Below, one piece after another: positions 23,530 to 33,674 of a stretch of DNA of 64,000 nucleotides; position 1 is the first letter of the stretch, and every line of letters begins with the position of its first letter. Both the position numbers and the translations under genes were made by a program. Origin of the DNA: a virus; the IMG/VR virus record IMGVR_UViG_3300042261_001309, positions 62,001 through 126,000 of that record. One strand, 5' to 3'. Below the pieces are notes generated by a model, which made no database searches, was not told where the DNA came from, and worked only from the letters and a program-made list of their open reading frames with translations.

Positions 23530-25842
23530 TTAGCTGATTGTCCAATAGGTGCCTAATACACAGAAAGGACCAGTGAAACCGGTTTTTAGCCGATGAATTC
23601 TGAAATTAACAAAGGCATGTCCGGCTAATTCAGAAACAGGAATTTTAAACTCGGGCACAGAAATCAAATAAAACGCATCTTTAGCTTTACCGGTAAGCGA
23701 ATAAGTAATAGGCGATACCGACGTTATACCGCTTTGAATAAGCGCGGTTGACTTCGTTATGGCATAGTCAAATTTAAAGCTCAAAGCCGAAGAAGGAGCG
23801 GTCTTAAAAAAGCCATAAAGCTGCAGCCTTAAAAATGCATCCGATCCTACAGATGGCAATACTTCAGGTAATAAGAACTTACCCACATAACCACAGGGCG
23901 CCATATTGTAATCCAATGTGAGGTATGAATGTAAACCAGTGTATTCCAACCGCGACCCTTCCGGCTCCACAGATAGAACTAAGTTTGAAAAAGCAGAATC
24001 AAAGCTAATCGCACATTCGCCAGTAATATCATTAGTTAATGCCTGAATACCTCCATAGCCGATAATACGCGTAACCGCTGGACCAACCTCAACATCCATT
24101 TTGGCTGTAGTATTATTCCAAGCCAATTTTTTAACCGCTTGAGCGGTATATGGAACTAATGCAGAATAACCCGTTGGAACTGTAACCGCTGTATCTGCAA
24201 CCTGTAACTCAGTATTGAACGGTAGGTCGAATTGTACCGTTAAATCGCCGTGAGTTGCTTCAGTTGCTGTAGTGGTATCTAAGAAGGTTAACACTCCGGT
24301 AGCTTTTTTAACCGCACCATCTTCTGGTTGTAAAGACGTAACTACAATATCCTTTAAATCTGGTGCAGCCTTAGTAAACTGCAGTACCATAGTTGGCCGG
24401 CTTTCCTTCCAACCTCTGGCGCTTATGTTTATGGAATTATCAGCCCAGCTCTTAGGCGTATGCTGCAAATAAATCGTACCTGTCCCAGCAGATGTAAAAT
24501 CAACCGCATGTTCATCTTCAGTTTTTAAAGTAATCAACGCTCCATTAACTGTGCGAACATAATAAGTAGTGTACTCCGTCAAGGATCCATTAACGCTGTT
24601 AATAGTAACATTCGGCATCGTTGTATCACTGGCGCCATCGTCAAGCGCAGCTAAACCTTTAATAAATCTCACAGGATCATCCGCAGCTAAACCATGCGCA
24701 GTATAACTGCCACCACCTTTTTTATACGTAAGCGTAATCTCGTCACTAGTTGTATTTACCGTAGCAACAATTGTACGATTAAGGTTGCTATCCCAAGGCT
24801 GAGTTCCGTCGCTGGCTAATCCACTTGCATCCCCATACCACCAAATACCGGCGTTGTTTAAACACCATTGTCCACCATCTGTAGCTGACCGACGATATGG
24901 GAGCGCAACACCGTTAACAAACAGCGAAGCATGGATACCCGGCATGAACGGCCCTAAAGCCCTATTTGCTACTTTGGCTTCTGCTTTTTCTAATGCCGTA
25001 AGCCCTGCATCGGCATCGATTGTAGAATCTGAAGTTGGTAACCAATAATAAAATAATGCTGTACCTATACCTGCACTAGGCGCAAGTGATTGGATAGCTG
25101 AGGGTAGTTGATCACACGGAATCCAACCAACACGTTTTTGAATATCGACTGCAGAATCGGTAACTCCAGTATCTCGCGCCCAAACACCAGCCGTTAATTT
25201 AGGTGTAAACGCGGGACGATCTAATAACGTAAAGCGGTAATTATAATATAGCGTGTTTAAACCATCCGGGCTGGGATTCAAAAAGATATTGTGCAGGTCT
25301 AACGCAAATCCGGCATAAACCATTAATCCTGCAGGAGAAAACGTTAATTTACCGGCTTCGAAATTAGACAAAAACAACGGACCAGAATTTTTAACGGGTA
25401 CGCCGGACGTAAAATTATCGCTATCCAATACGGCCGATAAAATATACTTTTCAGAAATTAAGCCAAACGTATATACGTCTTTTTCGGTAGCACTATCCGG
25501 CTCGATGGCGGTAATGCCCAACATATAGGCGCTGTCGCCAGGCCGGATGTTCTGCTGAGAATTATCGAGTGTAGCCGTAATAAAGGCTGGTTTAAGCCCA
25601 TCATCAGTCGGATCATAATATACTGCCATGTTAGAAACTACGCCGGCACCAGCTACTACCGGCTGAGAATATAGCCTCAATAATGACTTACTGGAAACAC
25701 CAGCAAACTGCTCGTACAAAAATTGCGTGCGATCAGCTAAAGCATCAATGATAGGATTCATTGTGCTAGCGCTAACCGGGCTACCATCAACAGTGGCAGT
25801 TTGATCTACGATTCTATCAATATTCGAAACCCAGGTGCTCAT
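23530..25842 (-). CDS. Large tail-fibre/baseplate-periphery-like protein
   Basis: 770 residues. The N-terminus has MNPIIDALADRTQFLYEQF, a helical segment typical of the attachment part of fibre-like proteins. The middle contains an inserted beta module (about residues 360-460: AHGLAADDPVRFIKGL ... TYYVRTVNGALITLK ... SAGTGTIYL) that also occurs in the sheath, the wedge-like protein and the 59481-60806 protein. The C-terminal part is beta-rich (PVSELAGHAFVNFRIHRL). It lies between the baseplate genes and the paralogue array. Structural role is likely; exact position in the virion is not shown. Confidence 0.65.
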   Translation of the reverse strand: MSTWVSNIDRIVDQTATVDGSPVSASTMNPIIDALADRTQFLYEQFAGVSSKSLLRLYSQPVVAGAGVVSNMAVYYDPTDDGLKPAFITATLDNSQQNIRPGDSAYMLGITAIEPDSATEKDVYTFGLISEKYILSAVLDSDNFTSGVPVKNSGPLFLSNFEAGKLTFSPAGLMVYAGFALDLHNIFLNPSPDGLNTLYYNYRFTLLDRPAFTPKLTAGVWARDTGVTDSAVDIQKRVGWIPCDQLPSAIQSLAPSAGIGTALFYYWLPTSDSTIDADAGLTALEKAEAKVANRALGPFMPGIHASLFVNGVALPYRRSATDGGQWCLNNAGIWWYGDASGLASDGTQPWDSNLNRTIVATVNTTSDEITLTYKKGGGSYTAHGLAADDPVRFIKGLAALDDGASDTTMPNVTINSVNGSLTEYTTYYVRTVNGALITLKTEDEHAVDFTSAGTGTIYLQHTPKSWADNSINISARGWKESRPTMVLQFTKAAPDLKDIVVTSLQPEDGAVKKATGVLTFLDTTTATEATHGDLTVQFDLPFNTELQVADTAVTVPTGYSALVPYTAQAVKKLAWNNTTAKMDVEVGPAVTRIIGYGGIQALTNDITGECAISFDSAFSNLVLSVEPEGSRLEYTGLHSYLTLDYNMAPCGYVGKFLLPEVLPSVGSDAFLRLQLYGFFKTAPSSALSFKFDYAITKSTALIQSGITSVSPITYSLTGKAKDAFYLISVPEFKIPVSELAGHAFVNFRIHRLKTGFTGPFCVLGTYWTIS

Positions 25843-25855
25843 GATTTTATATTAT

Positions 25856-26434
25856 TTAGGACGTAATTTTAACACCCCAGCTAACCGCCAAATTATCGGC
25901 TGACGTATAAGTGAAAGCATCAAAGACTAATTTAGAAAACAATTGGTCTGAGGGATGATTTAATATGTTCTCAGTTGCGTTTCCGCAAGCAGCCAAACCT
26001 GCGCCATAAAATTGACTCTCTCCACTTGATAATGCTGCATAAGCAGGGCACCGATAGGCCTCTGCGTTATTTAATACAATTGAAAATACTACAATGTTAT
26101 TTGCGTATGTAGCCCCTGAGGCTGTGTAGCTGGCCGGTAACGTTAGAGGTACGCGTAAATAATTATGCTCTGCGCCGGTTGTAAATGTAGTATCCGCCTT
26201 AGCAGGACTAGTTACCACGGCGCTGTTATTCCTGAAAGCCAAGTACAAATGTGAAATTTTAGAATTAGCCGCGCCAGCCAAACAACGAGCCAATACATCT
26301 GCGCCACGGTATAACACCATATTGCGCTTATCAACCACCAATTGACGGTTACCTTTATCGTCAATTTTCCAAATCTTTACAAAACCAGCAATACCGTCAG
26401 GTAGGACAATATTTTCAAAATTTAAATCAGCCAT
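25856..26434 (-). CDS. Baseplate/fibre-associated structural protein
   Basis: 192 residues, beta-rich. IAGFVKIWKIDDKGN, then NMVLYRGADVLARCLAG and KISHLYLAFRNNS. This order ('v....N.vly.Ga..lA..LaG....i..my..F.N') is one I associate with phage baseplate-peripheral or fibre-connecting proteins. It lies 17 nt after the wedge-like gene and 13 nt before the large fibre-like gene. No enzymatic motif. Assignment rests on pattern and position. Confidence 0.6.
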   Translation of the reverse strand: MADLNFENIVLPDGIAGFVKIWKIDDKGNRQLVVDKRNMVLYRGADVLARCLAGAANSKISHLYLAFRNNSAVVTSPAKADTTFTTGAEHNYLRVPLTLPASYTASGATYANNIVVFSIVLNNAEAYRCPAYAALSSGESQFYGAGLAACGNATENILNHPSDQLFSKLVFDAFTYTSADNLAVSWGVKITS

Positions 26435-26451
26435 ATGTCAATTCTAACGAG

Positions 26452-28683
26452 TTAAACTGTATAATCGAAGAACAAAATCCTAGAACAATGCTTACCAAAA
26501 TGTAACGTAGCTGTAGACGGACCAGCGGATACCTGTGAGGTTGTACCTGAGTCTTCATTACACTGCACCCAATCACGAGTATTATCGTTAATAACCATTG
26601 TAGTAATACCTGGAGATGGTACTACAAATTTATTATCGCTGTCCACTGTCGTTAAATCTAAACCTTTACCAATTGTAAGTAACCGTAAAGGATAACCACG
26701 CATAGCATGGGAAGTATCCAAATCGCTTGGCCAATTACCTGTAGCGGTAGAGCCATCTGGATTATTTAGTAGCACGTTACCTGCACCATAATTAGTTACT
26801 TTAACAATAAACGAAGAAGCAGAGTCAATTGATGCGGCATAGCCTGTGGTAGATAAATTAACTTCCAGCTGGCTCTCACGATGCCTTAACTTAAACGAAT
26901 TAGCGTTAACGTAAGACACTTCGTAAACGCGATTAGCTAAAATACCTTTTGGCAAATCGTTACCTACTAAAACCACAGTATCACCATCTACAAAACCATG
27001 ATCCGTAATATTAAACGTATTGGTGCTTAGGACTACACTGTCGGTTTCATAAGCTACCCAAGACTCAGTATAAGCCCAAACTTCAGTTTGCCCATCTAGG
27101 TTATCTACTGTTTCATTTGGCAACGCAAAATCCGCATAAAACATGAAATATACATAGCTTGGTAAAACCTCTCTAAGCAATGAAAATAAGCCAAGACCCG
27201 CAGATGCCTCAGCTTGTGACTTAAAATTCAACTTAACCAACGCTGAGTTTGATTTAAAAAAGTTATCAAAAACAAAATCCAACGGATAAATACCTACCGC
27301 TTTATTTGTATAATCCCCGGCATCGTTATACATGCCTAAGGCTTGCGCAACTTGTTCTTGTCGAGTAACGCCTTCCAAGTTCTTTCCAGCCTCAGATACG
27401 TCATTTATATAATCATGAAAAATCTGCACATCGGCAACTGAACCATAAACTGGGAAATTAATAGTATAATCGGTACCATTCCAAGTTTTAGTGGCCAACT
27501 CAAAATCATTCTTAAAAGTTAAGCCATATTGATAGTTGCCTAAGAATAGATATGGTGGCAGTGTAATTTCAAAATTATCTGCATAGCCGTCCACTAGGTT
27601 TCCAAGCGAATCATAAGCCAGCCTTGGAAATAACTGATAAGTCCACCAACGTTTGGACCGTACATAATCAAAGTACTGCACAGCATCAACCAATACATCT
27701 CCAGCATAAACTTTAGTTCCTATTACTACCGATGGCAATACATTGTAGTACGCATCGTACTTATATACGTTAACATCAGTAATTACCACAGTGGAATTAT
27801 CTGTTAATCTAAAAATATCCTGAACCTGCTCTTCTCGGCTTTTTACGGCCGGAACACCTAATAGTGCGGCAGCTAAAACCTGAACAGCCTGAATGGTTGG
27901 ACCGTTGGAATAAAACTTAACCAACGCGTTTAACAGATCCTTAAACAATTGGGTGCTATCAGCTTTAACATCAAACAAATAACCAAAGTTCTGCCATAAC
28001 AATTGCTGGTCTATATCCGCCTGATAAGCCCAAAGAATAATTTCCTGTTCGACCTGCTTTACACCTGATTCATCAGTATAATAAACCCAATCACCGGCGG
28101 CTGCATCAAATACGTCGTATTTAATATTCTCGTCATCTGAAAATAAATCGGCGCCAAATATCAAACGAGTATCCCGTATTTGTACGTCTGCACCAGTATT
28201 ATAAATACGCGTAGGTGCAATTATCTTATTGGTTAACAACCGAAAATTCTTTAAATCCCGTAGCTCGCTTTCTTTGGCTACCGCATATTTAGACGAGCTT
28301 GGATCTCTTGAACTGCCAAATGCATATACAACACCCGCGTAAGCTGTCGTGTATTTCTGTTCACCAAAAGTTAAAACAGTATCCAATGTTTCGGATTCAA
28401 AATATATCTTTTCATGTTTGAATTTAGATTTTCTTATACGTACTGGAAACCATTTCTCACGATGAAAAACTGGAATATCTTCAGACGAGTAAGAATTAAT
28501 CAATTCAACTAAATTTAAATAATGCTGAACCAGTTCCTCCGATTGCCCGATAGAATAACCTCTAATTGTTCCGCGCTCAGCAAAAAACGAAGTCCAAAAA
28601 GTACCCAACGTGGCATAAAGTACGTCTGGATTGGCAAACGTAGATGTACCGGAATAATTTAAAATTGGGTAATTTTCAAACAT
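26452..28683 (-). CDS. Large baseplate wedge protein (gp7-like by position)
   Basis: 743 residues from ATG 28683, one base after the baseplate-J stop (TAGTATG); an open frame to 28725 overlaps that gene by 40 nt and is not preferred. The middle (about 265-350) has LLGVPAVKSREEQVQDIF, then VVITDVNVYKY and IGTKVYAGDVLVDAVQYFDYV, a pattern seen in large phage wedge proteins. Near residues 545-615 the dispersed beta module appears (NITDHGFVDGDTVVLVGNDL ... VYEVSYVNANSFKLR). Its place directly downstream of gp25-like and J-like genes matches a gp7-like wedge subunit. Homology to gp7 itself is not shown. Confidence 0.65.
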   Translation of the reverse strand: MFENYPILNYSGTSTFANPDVLYATLGTFWTSFFAERGTIRGYSIGQSEELVQHYLNLVELINSYSSEDIPVFHREKWFPVRIRKSKFKHEKIYFESETLDTVLTFGEQKYTTAYAGVVYAFGSSRDPSSSKYAVAKESELRDLKNFRLLTNKIIAPTRIYNTGADVQIRDTRLIFGADLFSDDENIKYDVFDAAAGDWVYYTDESGVKQVEQEIILWAYQADIDQQLLWQNFGYLFDVKADSTQLFKDLLNALVKFYSNGPTIQAVQVLAAALLGVPAVKSREEQVQDIFRLTDNSTVVITDVNVYKYDAYYNVLPSVVIGTKVYAGDVLVDAVQYFDYVRSKRWWTYQLFPRLAYDSLGNLVDGYADNFEITLPPYLFLGNYQYGLTFKNDFELATKTWNGTDYTINFPVYGSVADVQIFHDYINDVSEAGKNLEGVTRQEQVAQALGMYNDAGDYTNKAVGIYPLDFVFDNFFKSNSALVKLNFKSQAEASAGLGLFSLLREVLPSYVYFMFYADFALPNETVDNLDGQTEVWAYTESWVAYETDSVVLSTNTFNITDHGFVDGDTVVLVGNDLPKGILANRVYEVSYVNANSFKLRHRESQLEVNLSTTGYAASIDSASSFIVKVTNYGAGNVLLNNPDGSTATGNWPSDLDTSHAMRGYPLRLLTIGKGLDLTTVDSDNKFVVPSPGITTMVINDNTRDWVQCNEDSGTTSQVSAGPSTATLHFGKHCSRILFFDYTV

Positions 28684-28684
28684 A

Positions 28685-30391
28685 CTAATAAGTGATGTTA
28701 ATTGCGTCGGTTGAAGAATCAACACTACTTGAACCTACATTGGTAAAAAACATTGCAGTCTTTTTAGATACTCCTGCAATTTTACTAACCGTGGTATCAG
28801 GAATAGCTAAAATATCAGTTCCATAAATAGACCGCACGTCGGTGGCTGTTAACGAGCGGCTGGCTACTGGTAAAATAATGTCACCTTTAAGCCTAACCGG
28901 CAATACCACCTTTTTAACTTGGTTATAATTGTGACAGATATCTACAATGCGTGAGGCAACCAAGTCTTCGCCAAATGGTATGGAATTAATGTAGTTAAAT
29001 ATATCTAACTTTATATTTTGCGCAATCTCAGCTGTAATTGGATTAGCCAAGCTGCCGGTTAACGTTAAACTTACTGTAACCAAACACGGTACTACAGCCT
29101 TAACTAAGAAATCAGCGCAGATATTACGATTAGCGTCATCCAGTACGTAATCTTGAATGGTAGGAATAGTTGGAGCGTAATTAAATAAAATACTCACCAA
29201 GCGATCTGCCTTTGCGCCATTCATATTCGCAAGGCTAAACCGAATAGCCGCTACTTGATATTTTGAAAACCTCGCTTGAGTGGCAGAATATACTGCACAG
29301 CTATTTGGCGCCACATCGTCATAACTAAAGGTAATACTCATTGTAGATAACCCAATGTTCTCTCCACTTGAAGTATCTGTAATACGGCTAATAGAATAAA
29401 ATGGCACGACCTCCAATATACTGGCAATTTCAGTAGCCGTATAACCCAATGTGCCTAACGCAGTTGCATCTTGATGCAGCACTACTTCATAATATACATT
29501 GGTAGTATTTAAAACGGCTCTACAAACTACTTCTTTACTAGCCACCGATACACTCGGCCGAACATAAATGTCCGCAGTACCTAACGTGGAAATACCGAAG
29601 ATATTCTCCTTGGCTCGTTGCATTTCGTAATCGTTTGCTCCCACTACTGAAACAGCCTTAATATCTGGAAACTGTTCGATTAACTTACCTTTAATGGCTA
29701 CCGGGCTAACCAAGCTCTTAATTGATAATCCTTCCTTAAACCGATGGATTAACTCTTGGTCTGACTCTACGTTTACACCTTTGGAAAAGTTACCATAAGC
29801 GTGGGCTTCAATAAATTCAGGAAAATTGTAATTAATGTCTAATGTAAAAGCAGTATTATTCTGTACGGCCCTTATCTCATTGCCGTTTTCTTCGCCAACT
29901 GCTTCCGCTTCTACCGGTACGATAAAATAATATGAAGTGGTGTTTGTAGCGCTAACAGGGAAAAGCTGAGCTTGATTACTCTCAGTAGGTGTTGTTAGAA
30001 CTACATCCCAAGACTGTGTTGTAAGATATACAAATTTCAACGAAGGTTGAATGAGCTTAAATCCAGTAGGTATGTAATACCGCTGATTTTTAGTAACGAA
30101 AATTTTAACAAAACCGGTGGCATTTGCACCAGTATTTCTGGCCACGTTATAATTAGAAGCGATTTTATCGATTACTGGGCTATACGTATTAACGGTTGAA
30201 TCAAAAACCTGTGAAACTGCGCTAGCTTGAGAAATACTGTATAAATCGTTGGAAATTAATTCAGTATGTACTTCTGCGCATACTTTAAGCAACAGCTCAT
30301 TCAATACGGAACCTGGTGATACATCAGCCGCAGGATTAACTCCTTGAATAAAGGACTGCAATCTTTGAAGGGTTATTTCTAAAGGAGTCAT
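28685..30391 (-). CDS. Baseplate J-like wedge protein (gp6/gpJ superfamily)
   Basis: 568 residues. The N-terminus has DVSPGSVLNELLLKVCAEV and NVARNTGANATGFVKIFV followed by YYIPTGFKL. These match the baseplate-J pattern ('pGs....l......', 'R..ga.AtG.v.f......ip.Gt.f'). FKEGLSIKSLVSP then GKLIEQFPDIKAVSVVGAND is the conserved mid-protein region; a strand-rich C-terminus follows. The protein forms the iris-like dimers of the baseplate wedge in contractile systems. Overlaps the gp25-like gene by 4 nt. Confidence 0.85.
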   Translation of the reverse strand: MTPLEITLQRLQSFIQGVNPAADVSPGSVLNELLLKVCAEVHTELISNDLYSISQASAVSQVFDSTVNTYSPVIDKIASNYNVARNTGANATGFVKIFVTKNQRYYIPTGFKLIQPSLKFVYLTTQSWDVVLTTPTESNQAQLFPVSATNTTSYYFIVPVEAEAVGEENGNEIRAVQNNTAFTLDINYNFPEFIEAHAYGNFSKGVNVESDQELIHRFKEGLSIKSLVSPVAIKGKLIEQFPDIKAVSVVGANDYEMQRAKENIFGISTLGTADIYVRPSVSVASKEVVCRAVLNTTNVYYEVVLHQDATALGTLGYTATEIASILEVVPFYSISRITDTSSGENIGLSTMSITFSYDDVAPNSCAVYSATQARFSKYQVAAIRFSLANMNGAKADRLVSILFNYAPTIPTIQDYVLDDANRNICADFLVKAVVPCLVTVSLTLTGSLANPITAEIAQNIKLDIFNYINSIPFGEDLVASRIVDICHNYNQVKKVVLPVRLKGDIILPVASRSLTATDVRSIYGTDILAIPDTTVSKIAGVSKKTAMFFTNVGSSSVDSSTDAINITY

Positions 30392-30903
30392 ATGGTTTTC
30401 TGAATTGGAATCGGTAATATGTAATCTACGTTTTCACCTGTGTTGGAATATATACGTACATTAAAAACTGCTGAGTTTGAGGCGCTGTCGTAAGCCAACG
30501 AATTTAACACCGCCGTATTTAACTGTTCATCATCTGGAATATTTGGCGTATTGGCCTGATATTCACGAAAAGTCTCAATAACCTGCATATTGGCAAAGTT
30601 AAACTCATGGATTGCGTCTTCATATGTAACCATGTTCTTGCTTTTAATCGCTGCCATGAAGTCCGTACCAAACGATGGAAAAATAGGCTGACTGCCTTTT
30701 TGTGTAAGCAATAAAATAATATACCGCTGCACCAGCTTTTGGATACCTGCGATATATGAAGAAATACGGCCAAAAGCAAAAGTAACCGGTTGCTTCTCAG
30801 GTGAAGTTACATTTAAACCTCCACCAGCACCAGCTCCTTGGCAAATGTTTACATCCTTTAATGGATGCTCACTGTAATCGTATATGGTACTTTTAACCGC
30901 CAT
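30388..30903 (-). CDS. gp25-like baseplate wedge protein
   Basis: 171 residues. The core matches gp25/lysozyme-like wedge proteins: IAGIQKLVQRYIILLLTQKG then PIFPSFGTDFM, i.e. 'i.q.i..iL.T..GsR...P.fG'. A helix and an 'NVRIYSNTGENVDYILPI' strand pair at the C-terminus complete the usual fold. The N-terminus has a Gly/Ala-rich stretch (GAGAGGG). In contractile injection systems this subunit anchors the wedge to the hub and nucleates the sheath. It lies directly before baseplate J, as in many myoviruses. The name lysozyme is historical; no catalytic residues are apparent. Confidence 0.85.
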   Translation of the reverse strand: MAVKSTIYDYSEHPLKDVNICQGAGAGGGLNVTSPEKQPVTFAFGRISSYIAGIQKLVQRYIILLLTQKGSQPIFPSFGTDFMAAIKSKNMVTYEDAIHEFNFANMQVIETFREYQANTPNIPDDEQLNTAVLNSLAYDSASNSAVFNVRIYSNTGENVDYILPIPIQKTI

Positions 30904-30958
30904 TAAATCATCTTACCAAACGGTTGTTTAAAACTCGAGATTTGAATTCCAATTTATG

Positions 30959-31432
30959 TTAAGCACGTTCAACGTCGGGTAATCCGTCAAATGACGTTGA
31001 AGTGTTTTCATTGGAACTCGTAGGCGTAGCAGCTTGAACAGCCGCAGGTGGATTATCCAAAACAGATGTCTCCATAACATAATGGTTATACGCTTGATCG
31101 AGTGCCCTACGAATATGATAGCGCTTTTGAGCAAAGTCATCTCGATACACCTGCAGCCTTGTTTTATGCCTAGCTACCATGGACTTATGAAAGCCATGTA
31201 TTAATTGAATCTCGGCCTGAATAAATGTATGCGGAACCTTAGCTTGCTGTGACTCCGCATTAAATGCCGACTTATACTGATCGTTTAATTCTTCACGATC
31301 AAAATAAGCCTTAAACTCCTTCTCAGATATCCGCGCATTAAACCCAAGCAAGCACCATGGCCGGTTGTTAAAATTATCACAAGCCTCAACCAGCCAATCC
31401 TGGTAACGAATAAATAACTCGTTAAATGTCAC
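30959..31432 (-). CDS. Hypothetical protein of the baseplate operon
   Basis: 157 residues from GTG 31432, which overlaps the sigma-like gene's TGA (GTGA) and follows AAAGGTGGG at suitable spacing; an ATG at 31450 would overlap more and has no good Shine-Dalgarno. Mostly helical and charged, with aromatic clusters (NELFIRYQDWLVEAC, YHIRRALDQAYNHYVM) and a disordered Ser/Thr/Asn-rich tail. The family is not recognised. Position between sigma factor and gp25-like gene suggests a structural or regulatory accessory. Confidence 0.55.
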   Translation of the reverse strand: MTFNELFIRYQDWLVEACDNFNNRPWCLLGFNARISEKEFKAYFDREELNDQYKSAFNAESQQAKVPHTFIQAEIQLIHGFHKSMVARHKTRLQVYRDDFAQKRYHIRRALDQAYNHYVMETSVLDNPPAAVQAATPTSSNENTSTSFDGLPDVERA

Positions 31433-32073
31433 AGATGCCCACCTTTCCATCCCTCAGCTAGCTTAGCCGTAATCATGTTCAATCGGTTAATCACCGTGGA
31501 AGGGGACATTTTTAACTGCTTGGCTAATTCATCTGTTGATAGGATTTTCTTACCACCAAACCCAGTTTTTCGCTCCATTATGATCTTATCTATGTTACTT
31601 AAGTCATGATATACATAATGAATCCAATCGTCATTCTGATCGGTAACAAAAGTCGGTGTCTGCGCTGCGTTAGCAAATGTAACTTCTTTTTTACGGGTAG
31701 AATAAAGATTGGTTACTTCTTTTAATCCTGTTTTGGTCCTGTTGGCGATTTCGGCCAACGAAGGTTCTCGCCCCAGCTCGCCTCTTAATTCCTCCTCGGC
31801 TACATTCATCTTCTGAATCTTAAATTGCTTATTTTCAGGAATACGTACAATACCGCCATACTGGGTGGATAACCGGCTTAACTTCTTAAGCGAATTGACT
31901 AGAAAAGTGGAAAATTTAATACCGCTACGCTCATCGTAATTATCTATTGCTTTATCTGCCAGCTTATATGCTTCTGCCATCACAATAGCCAATGGTACGT
32001 AACCGGCATATTTGGCTGCTTCAAACTCAACTAACTTCCGATGGTCATCTAATAACTTTTTACGGTCCTTCAT
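31429..32073 (-). CDS. Sigma-70-family factor embedded in the tail operon
   Basis: 214 residues. Region 2-like part at about 40-80: AIDNYDERSGIKFSTFLVNS, then LKKLSRL and VRIPENKQ, i.e. the 'A..rfD...g.kFsTya...i...i...' core followed by the 'iRiP.h' turn. Region 3-like part at about 95-120: LRGELGREPSLAEIANRT. C-terminal helix-turn-helix at about 177-203: LSTDELAKQLKMSPSTVINRL, region 4-like. Such factors direct RNA polymerase to late phage promoters in several large phages. It lies 2 nt after the hub-like gene and overlaps the next by 4 nt, so it is made with tail proteins. Target promoters were not identified. Confidence 0.8.
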   Translation of the reverse strand: MKDRKKLLDDHRKLVEFEAAKYAGYVPLAIVMAEAYKLADKAIDNYDERSGIKFSTFLVNSLKKLSRLSTQYGGIVRIPENKQFKIQKMNVAEEELRGELGREPSLAEIANRTKTGLKEVTNLYSTRKKEVTFANAAQTPTFVTDQNDDWIHYVYHDLSNIDKIIMERKTGFGGKKILSTDELAKQLKMSPSTVINRLNMITAKLAEGWKGGHL

Positions 32074-32075
32074 AG

Positions 32076-33674
32076 TTAAATACTTGAAACATCATTTACG
32101 AACCTTCGGGCGTAATCCAAAGAGGTTGCAGCCGAGTAATTAAAATAAGATATGGTATTAACCCCAGTAGCTAACGCGTTTGCGCCTATTCTTCCAGAAT
32201 TAAAAGATACCGTGGTTATTGCTTCACCTTGGGCCTCTGGTGCCAACCGCAAAGAATGCGTAACACCGGTAACAAAGAAATCGATATAAGTGCCGGGATG
32301 CCGTGTATATAACTGGCCTACAGCGCCAGGTGCGAAATTAGGATTAAACAATGTCGTAAAATTACCTACCCGATCAGAATACTTGGCTTGATAATACTTT
32401 ATCTGCGCCCACTCATTGCAGTACTTCAACAAGCTATCTCTTACCAGCTTATCCTGATTAATCTTTAACTTCTCCTGAGCGTTACGTTTGGCCTCACGTT
32501 CTGTCGCCGATTCTTCCTTACTAGGCGCCGCTGCTGTTCCGGCTCCTGTATTCGTTGCCGCAGCCGAAACACTGCGTTTAACCTGTGATTGAAAAGAAGA
32601 ATGCAATACTGAGCCACCAATAGCTACAAACTCAGGGACGTCTTGCACTAACATGCCACCGTAAGCGTAGGGATCGATATAATACCCTATCTCAGCATTA
32701 CTGAAGGTGTTAACAATTGGCAATGTTTGTGGTGAGCGCAAAACCATTGCACGAATATCCATATACCCGCTGTCATTAAATGAAAAAGAATTATATTGGG
32801 CAGGGTAAACGACATTCGGCGTAGAAGATAGCTGACGCAAACCTACATTAGCGTGGGTCATTCTTAAAAAGCCAATCTTAGGAACGATATAGGCGTATTC
32901 ATTTCCGATTACCAGTGTACACTCAAACAAGTCTAACAACTTAAGCAACAAGTCAAACATACTCCCACGTGACTGTGCAATTGTTGCAAGTAAACCGCTT
33001 AAAGGAAGGTAATGCCCCAAAGTTACACGTGTATTTTCAGCAAATACCGTAACGATTTTGTTCATCTTTTCCAATGCCAAGTTAATATGCGTTACTTTTA
33101 GTGCTTCGGCTACGCGCACCAAGGCATACTTAAAGTTTGGCTCAGAAACTAATGTTTTAACATCTTGGTAAGCGTATAAAAATACTTTAACCAATTCCAC
33201 CATGCCTTTAATAACCGGTATATCAAAACCGACTTCTTTTAACTTAGAAAAACGGAAAGTACCATTAACAATCTCAGCCCCAGATTGACTATTTAAATTA
33301 ATTAATGAAGTCTGTTTAAATATATCGTCTGAATTTGAGCTATAACCTGGTATGCGGGAATCGATTTCTTTTAATACCTGCCAAGTGCTTTTAATCACCA
33401 GCTGAATACTCATTCCGCCCACACTTTGCGACATCGATAGGCCGTCGATTAAACCATCAAAATGTATGCAGCCATTGATAGTTCTAACCAATAGCGATAC
33501 TCTAGTCCGACGATACTTTTCAAAATCACAAAATAAATCCAACGACGAAGGAGCTAATTCAAGTACAGCTGTAGGGATATCCCCGATAGGATAAGTAATC
33601 TGTACACCAGTTGGGGAAATGGTTGGAAATGCCCCAGTAGCTGAAGTTAAAAGTATTTCTACGGCTTTGTTCAT
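32076..33674 (-). CDS. Putative baseplate hub protein
   Basis: 532 residues. The N-terminal third is beta-rich (PTAVLELAPSSLDLF, RTRVSLLVRTINGCIHFDGLIDGL), consistent with the Tail-assembly hub fold of gp27/gpD-like proteins, where a ring domain begins 'a.l.l......f..~~~v.i...~~~.~~F.G.i'. An Ala/Thr-rich linker with a charged helix (about 370-410) follows, then a C-terminal beta part (FFVTGVTHSLRLAP, GEAITTVSFNSGR). The latter is typical of hub C-termini ('y.v..v.H.......~.T.l...R'). Overlaps the next gene by 4 nt. Hub assignment is by pattern and position. Confidence 0.55.
   Translation of the reverse strand: MNKAVEILLTSATGAFPTISPTGVQITYPIGDIPTAVLELAPSSLDLFCDFEKYRRTRVSLLVRTINGCIHFDGLIDGLSMSQSVGGMSIQLVIKSTWQVLKEIDSRIPGYSSNSDDIFKQTSLINLNSQSGAEIVNGTFRFSKLKEVGFDIPVIKGMVELVKVFLYAYQDVKTLVSEPNFKYALVRVAEALKVTHINLALEKMNKIVTVFAENTRVTLGHYLPLSGLLATIAQSRGSMFDLLLKLLDLFECTLVIGNEYAYIVPKIGFLRMTHANVGLRQLSSTPNVVYPAQYNSFSFNDSGYMDIRAMVLRSPQTLPIVNTFSNAEIGYYIDPYAYGGMLVQDVPEFVAIGGSVLHSSFQSQVKRSVSAAATNTGAGTAAAPSKEESATEREAKRNAQEKLKINQDKLVRDSLLKYCNEWAQIKYYQAKYSDRVGNFTTLFNPNFAPGAVGQLYTRHPGTYIDFFVTGVTHSLRLAPEAQGEAITTVSFNSGRIGANALATGVNTISYFNYSAATSLDYARRFVNDVSSI

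Noticed and set aside
28685-28725. Longer start (28725) for the wedge-like gene
   Set aside because: It would overlap baseplate J by 41 nt; the ATG at 28683 follows its TAG directly.
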